Positions 28,062 to 39,536 are shown, counted from the first letter of the stretch. The stretch is 64,000 nt of DNA from DASZTV01 sp035548125 (GCA_035548125.1 DASZTV010000025.1:1-64000); one strand, 5' to 3'. Notes: generated by a model from the letters alone, not told the origin. Numbers and translations: made by a program.

Positions 28062-28847
28062 TCATGCCGCTGCGATCACGTCGCGAAGGATGTCGTTCAC
28101 GACTGCGGGAGCCTCCATGTTGACCATGTGCCCTGCATCGAGGACCACGATCTTGCGCGCACCCGGAATCCGCGACGCCAGCGCATCGGCCATGGCGACG
28201 AAGCCTGGCACCTCGAGGTCTCCGACCACGACGGTCGTCGGAACGGTGATCTCGGGCAGCAGCGGGTTCAGCTTCGGCCGCGGTTCATGGGGGTCCTCCC
28301 CCCGCCAGTCGAGTGCCGGATAGTCGTCCGTCATCTCCTCGAGGCGCGCAGCCACTCGCGGGTCGCGCCGCGCGGGCACGAACAACGCGCAGTCGAACCA
28401 CACCCGCTTCGCCGCGTCGAGATCGCCCTCAGGACCGACGCCGTACACCGTCGCCAACGTCTCCTTGATGTCGGCGTCGAGCGGCACACCGTCGATCACC
28501 GGACCCATCAGCACCAGGGAGCGGGTCCGCTCTGGCGCGGCGAGCAGCGTCTCGAGTGCCACCCCGCCGCCCATCGAAAGGCCGACCACGACCGCGTCGC
28601 TCCAGCCGAGATGGTCCGCCAGCGCCCACACGTCGGTGGCGTGCCGGTACGGCACGCCCGCGTCACGGGAGGAGCGACCGAAGCCCCGCAGGTCAAGGCG
28701 TGCGAGCTCCGCCACATCCGACAGCGCGGAGACCTGCTCGTCCCACATCCGGCCGTCCAGGCCCATGCCATGGATCAGCATCACGGGTACGCCGGATCCG
28801 GCGACCTCGTAGTAGAGCTCGGTGCCCGGGAGGCTCAGCGTCGGCAT
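28062..28847 (-). CDS. Alpha/beta hydrolase
   Basis: 261 residues with nucleophile Ser91 in GLSMGG, oxyanion MLIHGMGLDGRMW near 23-35, acid Asp in VVVGDLEVPG and catalytic His240 in DAGHMVN. The layout is that of 3-oxoadipate enol-lactonase-like or haloperoxidase-like hydrolases; substrate unknown. Cytoplasmic, no signal peptide. It starts 17 bases after the OsmC stop on the same strand. Confidence 0.92.
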   Translation of the reverse strand: MPTLSLPGTELYYEVAGSGVPVMLIHGMGLDGRMWDEQVSALSDVAELARLDLRGFGRSSRDAGVPYRHATDVWALADHLGWSDAVVVGLSMGGGVALETLLAAPERTRSLVLMGPVIDGVPLDADIKETLATVYGVGPEGDLDAAKRVWFDCALFVPARRDPRVAARLEEMTDDYPALDWRGEDPHEPRPKLNPLLPEITVPTTVVVGDLEVPGFVAMADALASRIPGARKIVVLDAGHMVNMEAPAVVNDILRDVIAAA

Positions 28848-28864
28848 CTGTCGCCCGTTCGGGG

Positions 28865-29302
28865 TTACGCGAGGCGCGCGTCGAGCGTGATGGTCGTGCC
28901 GGTGAGCGCTTTGCTGACGGGACAGCCGACCTTCGCCTGCTGCGCGGCCGCGTCGAACCCCGCGGCGTCGAGCTCCTCGACCTCGCCCTCGACGGTGAGC
29001 GTGATACCGGTGATTGCGAACCCGCCGTTGGGGTCCGGACCGAGCGTGACGTCGGCAGTCACGTCGAGGGCCTGCGGCGTGCCGCCGGCCTGGGCGATCT
29101 CGTTGGACAGCGACATCGCGTAGCAGGCGGCGTGCGCCGCCGCGATCAGCTCCTCCGGACTGGTCGTCCCGGGCGACTCGTCAGCGGCACGTTTGGGGAA
29201 GCTCACCTCGTAGGTGCCGACCCCGCTGCTGGTCAGCTCGACCTGGCCGGAGCCCTCCTGCAGCGTCCCGTTCCAAGCCGTTCGTGCGGTACGTGTCGGC
29301 AT
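28865..29302 (-). CDS. OsmC/Ohr family peroxiredoxin
   Basis: 145 residues with the two reactive cysteines Cys60 (HAACYAMSLS) and Cys127 (VGCPVSKAL) and the TSPEELIAAAHA helix. The MPTRTARTAWNGTLQEG start is typical of the OsmC branch. It reduces organic hydroperoxides using lipoylated or thiol reductants. ATG 29300-29302 has a GGAGGAG ribosome site. It is divergent from the alcohol dehydrogenase gene; 66 bases separate the starts. Confidence 0.95.
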   Translation of the reverse strand: MPTRTARTAWNGTLQEGSGQVELTSSGVGTYEVSFPKRAADESPGTTSPEELIAAAHAACYAMSLSNEIAQAGGTPQALDVTADVTLGPDPNGGFAITGITLTVEGEVEELDAAGFDAAAQQAKVGCPVSKALTGTTITLDARLA

Positions 29303-29355
29303 CGCTCCTCCTCGCCTCGGCACCCCATGACCGAACCCTAGAGCCGGCGGGCGCC

Positions 29356-29361
29356 TATCGT
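29356..29361 (+). promoter_or_regulatory. Candidate -10 element for the alcohol dehydrogenase gene
   Basis: TATCGT ends 7 bases before ATG 29369, compatible with a leaderless transcript. No clear -35. Confidence 0.35.
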
Positions 29362-29368
29362 TCCGGGC

Positions 29369-30445
29369 ATGGTGCGCGCAGCCGTCCTCGCCGACGTCAA
29401 TGGTGCCCACGAGATCCGGGACATCACCCTCCGCGACGTCGGGCCGACCGACGTACGAGTGAGGATCGCCGCGGCGGGGGTGTGCCACTCCGACCTGTCC
29501 CTGGCGAACGGGACGCTGACCCAGACGTTCCCCGTCGTGCTCGGCCATGAGGGCTCGGGCACCGTCACCGCGGTCGGCAACGACGTCACGCACGTCGCGG
29601 CCGGTGATCGCGTGGTCCTGAACTGGGCACCGCCGTGCCGCGCCTGCTGGTTCTGCACGCACGGTGAGCCATGGCTGTGCGAGAACTCGGCAGCTGCTGC
29701 ACGAGTGCCGCACGCGCAGCTCGACGGGGCAGACGTCTATCCCGCGATCGGGACCGGCGCGTTCGCCGAGGAGACCGTCGTCCCCGCCGCCGCGGTGATC
29801 CCGGTGCCCGACGACATTCCGCTGGAGGTTGCGGCACTGCTGGGCTGCGCCGTTCTCACCGGCGTCGGTGCGGTGCAGAACTCCGGCCGGGTCGCGCCCG
29901 GCGAAACGGTGCTCGTCCTCGGGTTGGGCGGGGTCGGCCTGTCCGCCGTCCAAGGCGGGCGCCTCGCGGGCGCGGGCCAAGTGATCGCCGTCGACGTCTC
30001 GCCGGAGAAGGAGGAGATGGCTCGGCGGTGCGGCGCGACGGACTTCGTCGTCGGAAGCGACACCCTTGCCAAGGAGGTCCGGGCGCTCACCGATGGGCGC
30101 GGCGTCGACGTCGCCCTTGAGTGCATCGGACGCGCCGCCACCATTCGCCAGGCATGGTCCTGCACCCGTCGGGGCGGCCGCGCGGTGATCGTCGGCGTCG
30201 GCGGCAACGACGATCGGGTCGACTTCGGCGCCCTCGAGCTGTTCCACTTCGCGCGTTCGGTGACCGGCTGCATCTACGGCAACACCGACCCCGATGTCGA
30301 CGTGCCGCGCCTCATTGCTGCGTGGCGCGACGGCAAGCTCGACGTCGAGGCGCTCGTGACCAACCGCACGGACCTTTCCGGCGTCGACGAGGCCTTCGCG
30401 CAGATGAGGGCCGGTCACGGCGGCCGTACCCTGCTCGTCCCGTAA
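29369..30445 (+). CDS. Zinc-dependent alcohol dehydrogenase
   Basis: 358-residue MDR enzyme with catalytic zinc ligands Cys39 (GVCHSD), His60-Glu61 (GHEGSG) and Cys160 (LLGCAVLTG) and a full structural zinc lobe Cys90, Cys93, Cys96, Cys104. Rossmann loop GLGGVG is at 185-190, with Asp after the second strand (VIAVDVS), so NAD is the likely cofactor. Overall pattern is class III-like (formaldehyde/mycothiol- or aryl-alcohol dehydrogenases). Substrate unknown. The gene reads towards acnR. Confidence 0.93.
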   Translation: MVRAAVLADVNGAHEIRDITLRDVGPTDVRVRIAAAGVCHSDLSLANGTLTQTFPVVLGHEGSGTVTAVGNDVTHVAAGDRVVLNWAPPCRACWFCTHGEPWLCENSAAAARVPHAQLDGADVYPAIGTGAFAEETVVPAAAVIPVPDDIPLEVAALLGCAVLTGVGAVQNSGRVAPGETVLVLGLGGVGLSAVQGGRLAGAGQVIAVDVSPEKEEMARRCGATDFVVGSDTLAKEVRALTDGRGVDVALECIGRAATIRQAWSCTRRGGRAVIVGVGGNDDRVDFGALELFHFARSVTGCIYGNTDPDVDVPRLIAAWRDGKLDVEALVTNRTDLSGVDEAFAQMRAGHGGRTLLVP

Positions 30446-30452
30446 CGGACGG

Positions 30453-30480
30453 GAGAAGATCTCGCGTTCTTCTCGGCGAG
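30453..30480 (+). terminator. Possible terminator hairpins after the alcohol dehydrogenase gene
   Basis: GAGAAG (30453-30458) pairs with CTTCTC (30469-30474); an overlapping alternative pairs CTCGC (30461-30465) with GCGAG (30476-30480). They start 7 bases after the stop codon and cannot form together. Short stems, no T-run. Confidence 0.35.
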
Positions 30481-30509
30481 AGGCTAGTGCAAGACGGACG
30501 TACGGTTTG

Positions 30510-30515
30510 TAATCT
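30510..30515 (+). promoter_or_regulatory. Candidate -10 element for acnR-acnA
   Basis: TAATCT fits the -10 consensus; the GTG start is about 55 bases downstream, after a GGGGAGG ribosome site. Around 30499-30504 there is a CGTACG palindrome that could be part of an operator. The -35 is not convincing. Confidence 0.3.
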
Positions 30516-30569
30516 GCTCGTTGGAGGTCGCGAAGGCGTCCTCATCTGGGTGCGGGTGGGGAGGTGGAC

Positions 30570-31159
30570 GTGCCGAAGGTCTCGCCGGAGCGACTGGCGG
30601 CGACGCGTCGCCGGGTTCTCGACGGCGCCAGGCGGGCATTCGCCAGTCATGGGTACGAGGGCGCCACCGTACGCCGGCTCGAGGAAGAGACCGGGCTGTC
30701 GCGCGGCGCGATCTTCCACCACTTCGCCGACAAGGACGCCCTCTTCCTGGCCCTCGCAGAAGAGGACGCCGAGGAGGTCGCGACGCTGGTCGACGACTTC
30801 GGTCTGGTCGGTGCGATGCGCAAGCTGCGCGACAAGGACGCCGGCTGGCTCGGCGTCCAGCTAGAGGTCTCGCGACGGGTGCGCACCGACCCCGCGTTCG
30901 CCAACCTGTGGGCCCACCACCTGAGAGCGATCACCCGCGCGACGCAGGCACGGCTGGCCCGCCAACGCGACGCCGGGGTCGTTCGAGATGATGTTCCTGT
31001 CGAGACACTCGCAGCGTTCCTGCTGCTGGTCTACGACGGTCTCGTGGCACAGCTCGCGACCGGGATGCCGGTCCAGCACCTCGAGGCGATCCTCGACCTC
31101 GCCGAGCAGTCAGTCCGTGAAACGCCCCCGCAGGATGCAACAACGATAGGGAGACCGCA

Positions 31160-31163
<4 letters not shown>
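30570..31163 (+). CDS. acnR: TetR family repressor AcnR, adjacent to aconitase
   Basis: 197 residues. TetR HTH: AFASHGYEGATVRRLEEETG then LSRGAIFHHFADKDALFLAL. It overlaps the aconitase gene by 4 bases (GTGA at 31160-31163). In corynebacteria and mycobacteria a homologous AcnR sits next to acn and represses it according to citrate and iron; assignment rests on this context and the family-like beginning VPKVSPERLAATRRR. That beginning and the GGGGAGG site 5 bases upstream favour GTG 30570; a GTG at 30564 would add two residues. Here the regulator precedes acnA, so it would repress its own operon. Confidence 0.85.
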
Positions 31164-33910
<2,747 letters not shown>

Positions 33911-33912
33911 CC

Positions 33913-34656
33913 ATGGATCTCGGGCTGACCGGTCGGGTCTACCTGGTCACCGGCGGCAGCAAGGGTCTCGGTTTCGCGACCGCCGAGGCGCTGGTCGGCG
34001 AAGGCGCGCGAGTCGTGGTGTCCTCTCGTTCGCAGGAGTCCGTCGACGCGGCAGTAGCCAAGCTCGGCGACTCCGCTCGCGGGCTCGCCGCGGACAACGC
34101 CGACCCGACGGTGGCCGAGCGGCTCATGTCCGTGGCAACGCAGACCTGGGGACGGCTCGACGGCGCGCTGATCAGCGTCGGAGGCCCGCCGGCCACCGAC
34201 GCACTCGGCGCCACGGACGAGCAGTGGCGCGCGTCGTTCGAGTCCGTCTTCCTGGGCGCGGTACGCCTGATCCGGGCGATCGCACCGCGCCTCGGCGAGG
34301 GCGCCGCGGTCGGCCTGGTGTTGTCGAGTTCTGCGAAGAGCCCGATCGGCGGACTCGAGATCTCCAACGGCCTGCGGCCCGGGCTGGCGATGTGGGCGAA
34401 GCAGCTCGCCGACGAGCTCGGCCCGGCGGGCGTCCGCGTCGTCAGCCTGCTGCCGGGGCGGATCCTCACGGACCGGATGCGGCACCTCGCGCAGACCCCT
34501 GAAGACCAGGAGCGCAGCTCGGAGTCGATTCCGCTGCGTCGCTTCGGCGATCCGGCCGAGTTCGGCCGCGCTGCGGCCTACCTGCTCTCCCCCGCCGCGT
34601 CGTACATCACCGGCTGCGCCGTCCCGATCGACGGCGGCCTGCTTCGCGTCTTCTAA
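33913..34656 (+). CDS. Atypical short-chain dehydrogenase/reductase lacking the Tyr-x3-Lys motif
   Basis: 247 residues with the SDR cofactor loop TGGSKGLG (13-20), a DNAD pattern near 61-64 (as in NAD(P) adenine-binding NVAG/DxxD region), and catalytic-type Ser138-Ser140. Where YxxxK is expected the sequence reads SNGLRPGLAMWAKQLADELG, with Ser151 and Arg155 replacing Tyr and Lys. Such SNxLR variants are a known SDR subgroup with uncertain chemistry. C-terminal SYITGCAVPIDGG is normal. It starts 2 bases after the acnA stop, so it is in the aconitase operon. Confidence 0.88.
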   Translation: MDLGLTGRVYLVTGGSKGLGFATAEALVGEGARVVVSSRSQESVDAAVAKLGDSARGLAADNADPTVAERLMSVATQTWGRLDGALISVGGPPATDALGATDEQWRASFESVFLGAVRLIRAIAPRLGEGAAVGLVLSSSAKSPIGGLEISNGLRPGLAMWAKQLADELGPAGVRVVSLLPGRILTDRMRHLAQTPEDQERSSESIPLRRFGDPAEFGRAAAYLLSPAASYITGCAVPIDGGLLRVF

Positions 34657-34663
34657 CCGGCGA

Positions 34664-34682
34664 CACGGAGCATCCCTCGGTG
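34664..34682. terminator. Possible bidirectional terminator hairpin
   Basis: CACGGAG (34664-34670) and CTCGGTG (34676-34682) form a 7-base stem with one mismatch and a 5-base loop, in the gap between the convergent SDR and membrane-protein genes. Confidence 0.35.
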
Positions 34683-35303
34683 CTACTTACGCGACCTCGG
34701 CAGCGGGCCGCCCTGCAAGAGGTAGAACACGGCGCCGGCCGCGACGGCACCCGCAGACCCGATGCTCGACTGCCAAAGACCCCAGCCGGAGCTGACGTGC
34801 AGCCCGACGAACGACCCCACCCGGTTGATCGCGTCGGCGCGGTCGGACAGCACGACGTACTGGTGGATGGTGATGACAAGGGAGAGCAGACCGGCCGCGG
34901 CCAAACCGGCGGCGACATAGGTTCGCGCGTTGCCTTGCTGCATCGCGAGAAGCGCGACGGAGCAGGCGAGCACCACCAGGCCGAGCAGCAGCACCCACTT
35001 GCCGGACAGATGCGCGTGCAGACCGCCGTAGTTGAGCGTGGCGCCCGGACCATGAACGCGTAGCCACGACGACCAGGCCCCCAGGCACATCAGCAGCGAG
35101 CTGAACACACCGCCCCACGCGGCCATGACCGATCCACTCATCGAGACAACGGCGGTCGAGGGTCCCGTCTCACCCGCCGGCGGCGCCCCGTAGGTGGGCG
35201 GCGGCTGGGCCGGCGGAGCGTACGCCGCCGGTTGAGCCGGCGGCTGTGGCGGCTGCGGCGTCGCACCGCCGCCGGCGCCGGCGCCGAAGTAGTCGTCACT
35301 CAC
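34683..35303 (-). CDS. Membrane protein with proline-rich N-terminus, unknown function
   Basis: 206 residues. About 50 residues of low-complexity Pro/Gln/Ala/Gly sequence (ATPQPPQPPAQPAAYAPPAQ type) are followed by four predicted transmembrane helices (about 58-78, 100-118, 128-148 and 176-196). The arrangement, a cytoplasmic Pro-rich tail on a four-helix membrane part, is common among actinobacterial proteins of unknown role. The loop after helix 1 contains SSWLRVHGPGATLNYGGLHA. It stands alone, converging on the SDR gene. Confidence 0.75.
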   Translation of the reverse strand: MSDDYFGAGAGGGATPQPPQPPAQPAAYAPPAQPPPTYGAPPAGETGPSTAVVSMSGSVMAAWGGVFSSLLMCLGAWSSWLRVHGPGATLNYGGLHAHLSGKWVLLLGLVVLACSVALLAMQQGNARTYVAAGLAAAGLLSLVITIHQYVVLSDRADAINRVGSFVGLHVSSGWGLWQSSIGSAGAVAAGAVFYLLQGGPLPRSRK

Positions 35304-35355
35304 GCCGGAAGCATGGCACGCGAACCGCGGGATCCACGTGACCGACGGTCCTGGT

Positions 35356-37269
35356 TCAGGCCAGCAGCGGGTCGTCCACCACCGGCTCGACCTGGCGCTC
35401 GAACTGGGTGCGATAGAGCTCGGCGTAGAGCCCGCCCGCGGCCAGCAGGTCGTCGTGTTTGCCCTGCTCGACGATGCGCCCGTCCTCCACCACGAGGATC
35501 ATGTCGGCCTCGCGGATCGTCGACAGGCGGTGAGCGATCACCAGCGACGTCCTGCCCGACAGCGCCGTGGCGAGCGCTCGCTGCACCGCCACCTCAGACT
35601 CGGAGTCGAGGTGCGCGGTCGCCTCGTCGAGGACGACGACCGCGGGGGCCTTGAGGAGCAGCCGCGCGATCGCGAGCCGCTGCTTCTCACCGCCGGAGAG
35701 CCGGTAGCCGCGGTCGCCGACGAGCGTGTCCAGCCCGTCGGGCAGTGTCCTCACCAGGTCCGCGATCTGGGCCGCCGCCATGACGTCCCAGAGCTCCTCC
35801 TCGGTCGCGTCCGGCTTGGCGTAGGTCAGGTTGGCCCGGATCGTGTCGTGGAACATGTGCGCGTCCTGCGTGACGACGCCGACCACGTCGCGCAGCGATG
35901 CCAGCGTGACCTCGCGAACGTCTCTGTCGGCGACCAGCACCGCTCCGCTGCGCACGTCGTACATGCGCGTCACGAGTTGGGAGATCGTGGTCTTACCGGC
36001 CCCTGACGGACCGACCAGCGCGACGAGCTGCCCCGGCTCCGCCCGGAAGCTCACGTCGTGCAGCACCTCGCGCTCCGGAGCGTTGTCGAGCACCGCGACC
36101 GACTCGAGCGACGCCAACGAGACCTCTGCCGCCGTCGGGTAGCTGAAGTTCACGTGGTCGAACTCGACACTGACCGGCTGGTCCGGCGCGACCGCGAGGT
36201 CGACCGCATCCGGCGCGTCGGCGATGGCGGGTGGCAGGTCGAGCACCTCGAAAACCCGGTCGAAGCTCACCAACGCAGTCATGACGTCGACCTGCACATT
36301 GGACAGCGACGTCAGCGGTCCGTACAGCCGGTTCAGGAACGCGGTGAGCGCGACGACGGTGCCGACCGTCAACGATCCGTGGATGGCCAGACGGCCGCCG
36401 AGACCGTAGACGAGCGCCGTCGCGAGGGCGGCGACGAGCGACAGCGACACCAGGAAGATTCGGGCGTACATCGCCTGCTGGACGCCGATGTCGGCGACCC
36501 GCCGGGCCTTCGTACGGAACAGCTTGTCCTCATCCGCGGGGCGCCCGAACAGCTTCACCAGCAGCGCACCGGCGACGTTGAACCGCTCCGACATCTGCGT
36601 CGACATCTCGGCATTGAGCGCGTAGCTCTCCCGGGTGATGCGCTGCAGCCGCCCGCCCATCAGCCGCGCCGGCACGATGAACAACGGCAGCAGCACGAGC
36701 GCCAGCAGCGTGATCTGCCAGGACAGGTAGAACATCGCGCCGAGCACGATCGCGACGCTGATCACGTTGCTGACGACGTTGGACAACGTGCCGGTGAACG
36801 CCTGCTGGGCGCCCAGCACGTCGTTGTTGATGCGGCTGATCAAGGCACCGGTCTGGGTGCGCGTAAAGAATGCGATAGGCATCCGCTGGATGTGCTCGAA
36901 GACCCGCGACCGCATGTCGTAGATCAGTCCCTCACCGATCCGCGCCGACAGCCATCGACTCGCGAGCGACTCCGCGGCAGCGACCACCGCAAGCACCGCG
37001 ACAACCCCTGCGAGCAGCTCGGTCAGGCCGACCCGGTGATGGGCGATCCCGCGGTCGAGGATCGCCCGGAAGATCAGCGGGTTGACCGCGCCGATCACGG
37101 CGTCGAGGACGACGAGGACGAGGAACCAGCCCAGCATCGCCCGGTACGGCGAGGCGAACCGCAAGATCCGCCGCAGCGTGCCGGGTGGCAGGGTCGCGTC
37201 GATGACAGAGCTGTCGCGACGGAACGACATGGCCATGTGCATGCCGCCCATCGGGCCGTTCATCGACAT
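35356..37269 (-). CDS. ABC exporter, fused membrane and ATPase domains
   Basis: 637-residue half-transporter. Six transmembrane helices span about 40-330; the ATPase domain (365-637) has Walker A GPSGAGKTT, signature LSGGEKQRLAIARL, Walker B VVVLDEATAHLD and IAHRLSTI. It would act as a dimer, exporting lipids or drugs (MsbA/LmrA-like). ATG 37267-37269 is set by an excellent GGAGGT site 8 bases upstream; the Met-rich leader MSMNGPMGGMHMAMSFRRD is unusual. The NBD carries a short extra stretch (SLASLESVAVLDNAPERE) between its first two strands. Confidence 0.94.
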   Translation of the reverse strand: MSMNGPMGGMHMAMSFRRDSSVIDATLPPGTLRRILRFASPYRAMLGWFLVLVVLDAVIGAVNPLIFRAILDRGIAHHRVGLTELLAGVVAVLAVVAAAESLASRWLSARIGEGLIYDMRSRVFEHIQRMPIAFFTRTQTGALISRINNDVLGAQQAFTGTLSNVVSNVISVAIVLGAMFYLSWQITLLALVLLPLFIVPARLMGGRLQRITRESYALNAEMSTQMSERFNVAGALLVKLFGRPADEDKLFRTKARRVADIGVQQAMYARIFLVSLSLVAALATALVYGLGGRLAIHGSLTVGTVVALTAFLNRLYGPLTSLSNVQVDVMTALVSFDRVFEVLDLPPAIADAPDAVDLAVAPDQPVSVEFDHVNFSYPTAAEVSLASLESVAVLDNAPEREVLHDVSFRAEPGQLVALVGPSGAGKTTISQLVTRMYDVRSGAVLVADRDVREVTLASLRDVVGVVTQDAHMFHDTIRANLTYAKPDATEEELWDVMAAAQIADLVRTLPDGLDTLVGDRGYRLSGGEKQRLAIARLLLKAPAVVVLDEATAHLDSESEVAVQRALATALSGRTSLVIAHRLSTIREADMILVVEDGRIVEQGKHDDLLAAGGLYAELYRTQFERQVEPVVDDPLLA

Positions 37270-37321
37270 GATGAGTTACCTCCGTACGGACAACGCCGCA
37301 GAGGCCCAGACCCTTCCGCGA

Positions 37322-38473
37322 TCAGGTGAATGCCGACACTCCGGTGACGGCGCGGCCGATCAGCAGCTTCTGGATCTGGGACGTGCCTTCGTACAGCGTG
37401 GTCACCCGGGCGTCGCGCAGCAGCTTCCCGACGATGAACTCATCGACGTAGCCGTAGCCGCCGTGCACCTGCACCGCGGCGTTGGCCGCACGCACCGACG
37501 CCTCGGACGCGTAGTACTTCGCCATCGAGGCGGCGAGGGTGTACTTCTCGCCGCGCATCTTCAGGTCCGCCACCCGCCACGTCAGCATCCGCGCGGCCTC
37601 GACCTCCACGGCCGTGTCGGCGATCAGCTCCTGCACGAGCTGGTAGCCGGCGATCGGCCTGCCGAACTGCTCACGTTGCTGGGCGTAAGCCGTCATCACC
37701 TCGAACGCGTTCTGCGCGAGCCCGGTGCAGGACGCCGCGAGCGACATCCGGCCGTCGTCGAGCGCCGACAGCGCGATCTTGATGCCGTCCCCTTCTTGCC
37801 CGAGCAGCGCGGAGGCGGGCACGACCACGTCGTCGAGGGCGATCTCTGCCGTGTCGCACGACCGCAGGCCGAGCTTGCCGTGGATCGGCTTGGGGTTGAA
37901 GCCGGGCGTGTCGCAGGGCACCAGGAAGCCGGACACCCCCCGAGCCCCGGGCCCGCCGGTTCGCGCCATGACGAGCGCGACGCCGGCGATGTCCCCGTTC
38001 GTGATGAAGATCTTGGATCCCGAGATCCGGTAGCTGTCACCCTCGCGCGTCGCCGTCGACTCCAGCGTCGCGGGATCGGAGCCGTGATCAGGCTCGGTGA
38101 GGCAGAAGCACCCGAGCGCCTCACCGCTGGCCATCCGCGGCAGCCACTGCTGCTTCTGCTCCTCCGTCCCCCATCGCACGATGGAGCCGGCAACGAGCCC
38201 GAGATGCACCGACAGGATCGAGCGGACGTTCGCGTCGCCGCGGCCGAGCTCCTCGATGACCAGGCAGTAGGTGAGCGGGTCGGCGCCGCCGCCGCCGTAC
38301 TCCTCCGGGATCGTCAGTCCGATCCAGCCGTCCCGCTTCAGCCCGTCGAGGGCCTCCTGCGGGAACCGCTCCTCACGGTCGTTGCGGATGGCGGCCGGCG
38401 CGACGACGGCGTCGACCCACTCGCGGACGGTACGGCGGGCGGCTTCCTGTTCCGAGCTGAGAGCCAGATCCAT
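37322..38473 (-). CDS. Acyl-CoA dehydrogenase
   Basis: 383-residue FAD enzyme. Family motifs: CFCLTEPDHGSDPATLESTA (flavin/substrate loop), FITNGDIAGVALVMART, and the catalytic-base region near the C-terminus LYEGTSQIQKLLIGRAVTG, where Glu of YEGTS lies in the substrate site. It performs alpha,beta-dehydrogenation of an acyl-CoA, passing electrons to ETF. ATG 38471-38473. It is followed, in the same direction of transcription, by the ABC exporter gene; upstream lies an enoyl-CoA hydratase gene, forming a small beta-oxidation set. Confidence 0.95.
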   Translation of the reverse strand: MDLALSSEQEAARRTVREWVDAVVAPAAIRNDREERFPQEALDGLKRDGWIGLTIPEEYGGGGADPLTYCLVIEELGRGDANVRSILSVHLGLVAGSIVRWGTEEQKQQWLPRMASGEALGCFCLTEPDHGSDPATLESTATREGDSYRISGSKIFITNGDIAGVALVMARTGGPGARGVSGFLVPCDTPGFNPKPIHGKLGLRSCDTAEIALDDVVVPASALLGQEGDGIKIALSALDDGRMSLAASCTGLAQNAFEVMTAYAQQREQFGRPIAGYQLVQELIADTAVEVEAARMLTWRVADLKMRGEKYTLAASMAKYYASEASVRAANAAVQVHGGYGYVDEFIVGKLLRDARVTTLYEGTSQIQKLLIGRAVTGVSAFT

Positions 38474-38503
38474 GCCCTCATTCTTTCAGCCGATAGCGAC
38501 CGG

Positions 38504-39289
38504 CTACTGCGAGGTCGCCGCCAGCAGCCCCCGCAGCCGTTGAACCTGAATCTCGCGTTCGGCTCGACGCTGGTCGTCGTACTCCCGGTTCCGGGCGCCG
38601 AGCAGCAGCCGCTTGGTCTCGATGACCGCGCCGTGGTTCGTGCTCATCAGCGCAGCGATCAGGTCGTTGACCGCGGCATCGAGGTGCCCGCCCTCGACGA
38701 CGAGGTTCACCAGATTCGCCCGCTCGGCCTCCTCTGCCCCGACGCGGCGAGCGGTCGCGCAGATCTCGATCGCCTTGGCGTAGCCGACGGCGTCGAGCAG
38801 CGGCTGTGTGCCGCCGAGGTCGGGGACCAGGCCCAGCGCCGGCTCGAACATCGAGAACTGCGCGTCGTCAGCGGCGATGCGGATGTCGCAGTGCAGTGCA
38901 AGCTGGAAGCCCGCTCCGATCGCGTGGCCGCGCACCGCGGCGATCGAGATGAAGCGCGGGTCGCGCAGCCAGGTGAACCCCTGCTGGTAGGTGTCGATGC
39001 CGTCAGCCGCATCGGCGTCGCTGCGGCTGCCGAGGTCGAGGGACGGCTCGCCGGGCACGCCTTCCGGGGTGAGCATCCGGCGGTCCAGGCCCGCGCTGAA
39101 AGACGGTCCCTCACCGGTCACCACGACGATGCGGACGTCGGACGGCAACGACGCGCCGATCTCCGCGAGCGCGAACCACATCGAGGGGGTCTGGGCGTTG
39201 CGGCGCTCCGGACGGCACAACGTGACACGCGCGACGCCGTCCTCGAGGGTGAGTCGTACGCCGCGCGCTTCGTAGCTCTCTGCTGTCAG
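38504..39289 (-). CDS. Enoyl-CoA hydratase/isomerase family protein
   Basis: 261 residues if started at CTG 39287-39289; crotonase fold with oxyanion segments FSAGLDRRML and RGHAIGAGFQLALHCDIRIA. The second position that is Glu in classical hydratases, here within EPALGLVPDLGGTQ, is partly kept, so it may be a hydratase or an isomerase. No ATG, GTG or TTG lies in frame in the N-terminal strand; the CTG reads LTAESYEARGVRLTLEDGVA and overlaps the HTH gene's TGA as CTGA. A TTG at 39220 would remove the first strands of the fold. Confidence 0.88.
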   Translation of the reverse strand: MTAESYEARGVRLTLEDGVARVTLCRPERRNAQTPSMWFALAEIGASLPSDVRIVVVTGEGPSFSAGLDRRMLTPEGVPGEPSLDLGSRSDADAADGIDTYQQGFTWLRDPRFISIAAVRGHAIGAGFQLALHCDIRIAADDAQFSMFEPALGLVPDLGGTQPLLDAVGYAKAIEICATARRVGAEEAERANLVNLVVEGGHLDAAVNDLIAALMSTNHGAVIETKRLLLGARNREYDDQRRAEREIQVQRLRGLLAATSQ

Positions 39290-39498
39290 CTGGACTTCTT
39301 TCGTCTCGTCGCGCCGCCACGCCCGCGAAGGGTGGCGCCGGACTCGCTCAGGATCCGGTGGATGAAGCCGTACGACCGTCCGGTTGAGGCCGCCAGATCA
39401 CGAATGCTAGCTCCGCTGTCGTAGCGCTTCCGCAGGGTGGCGGACAACTTGTCCCGCTCGCCGCCGGTGACCCGGCTTCCCTTCTTCAGCTCTGCCAC
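39286..39498 (-). CDS. Small helix-turn-helix DNA-binding protein
   Basis: 70 residues: MAELKKGSRVTGGERDKLSA, then an HTH of the resolvase/Hin type (YDSGASIRDLAASTGRSYGF followed by IHRILSESG) and a basic tail (RGRGGATRRKK). Very similar small regulators are widespread in actinobacteria; M. tuberculosis Rv1473A next to an ABC-F gene is one, from memory. Function unknown, probably a nucleoid-associated or transcription regulator. It overlaps the enoyl-CoA hydratase start and has a 6-base-stem hairpin 39 bases upstream. Confidence 0.88.
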   Translation of the reverse strand: MAELKKGSRVTGGERDKLSATLRKRYDSGASIRDLAASTGRSYGFIHRILSESGATLRGRGGATRRKKSS

Positions 39499-39536
39499 GG
39501 CCTACCTCCGTTTGTCGCGTGCGCTCCCCCACTTCC

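Noticed and set aside
30446..30569. Attenuator-like alternative hairpins before acnR
   Set aside because: Stems of five and six pairs only, no leader peptide or T-run; listed as a weak terminator instead.
37082..39424. Long open forward frame opposite the acyl-CoA dehydrogenase and crotonase genes
   Set aside because: Antisense shadow of two well-supported genes, no ribosome site.
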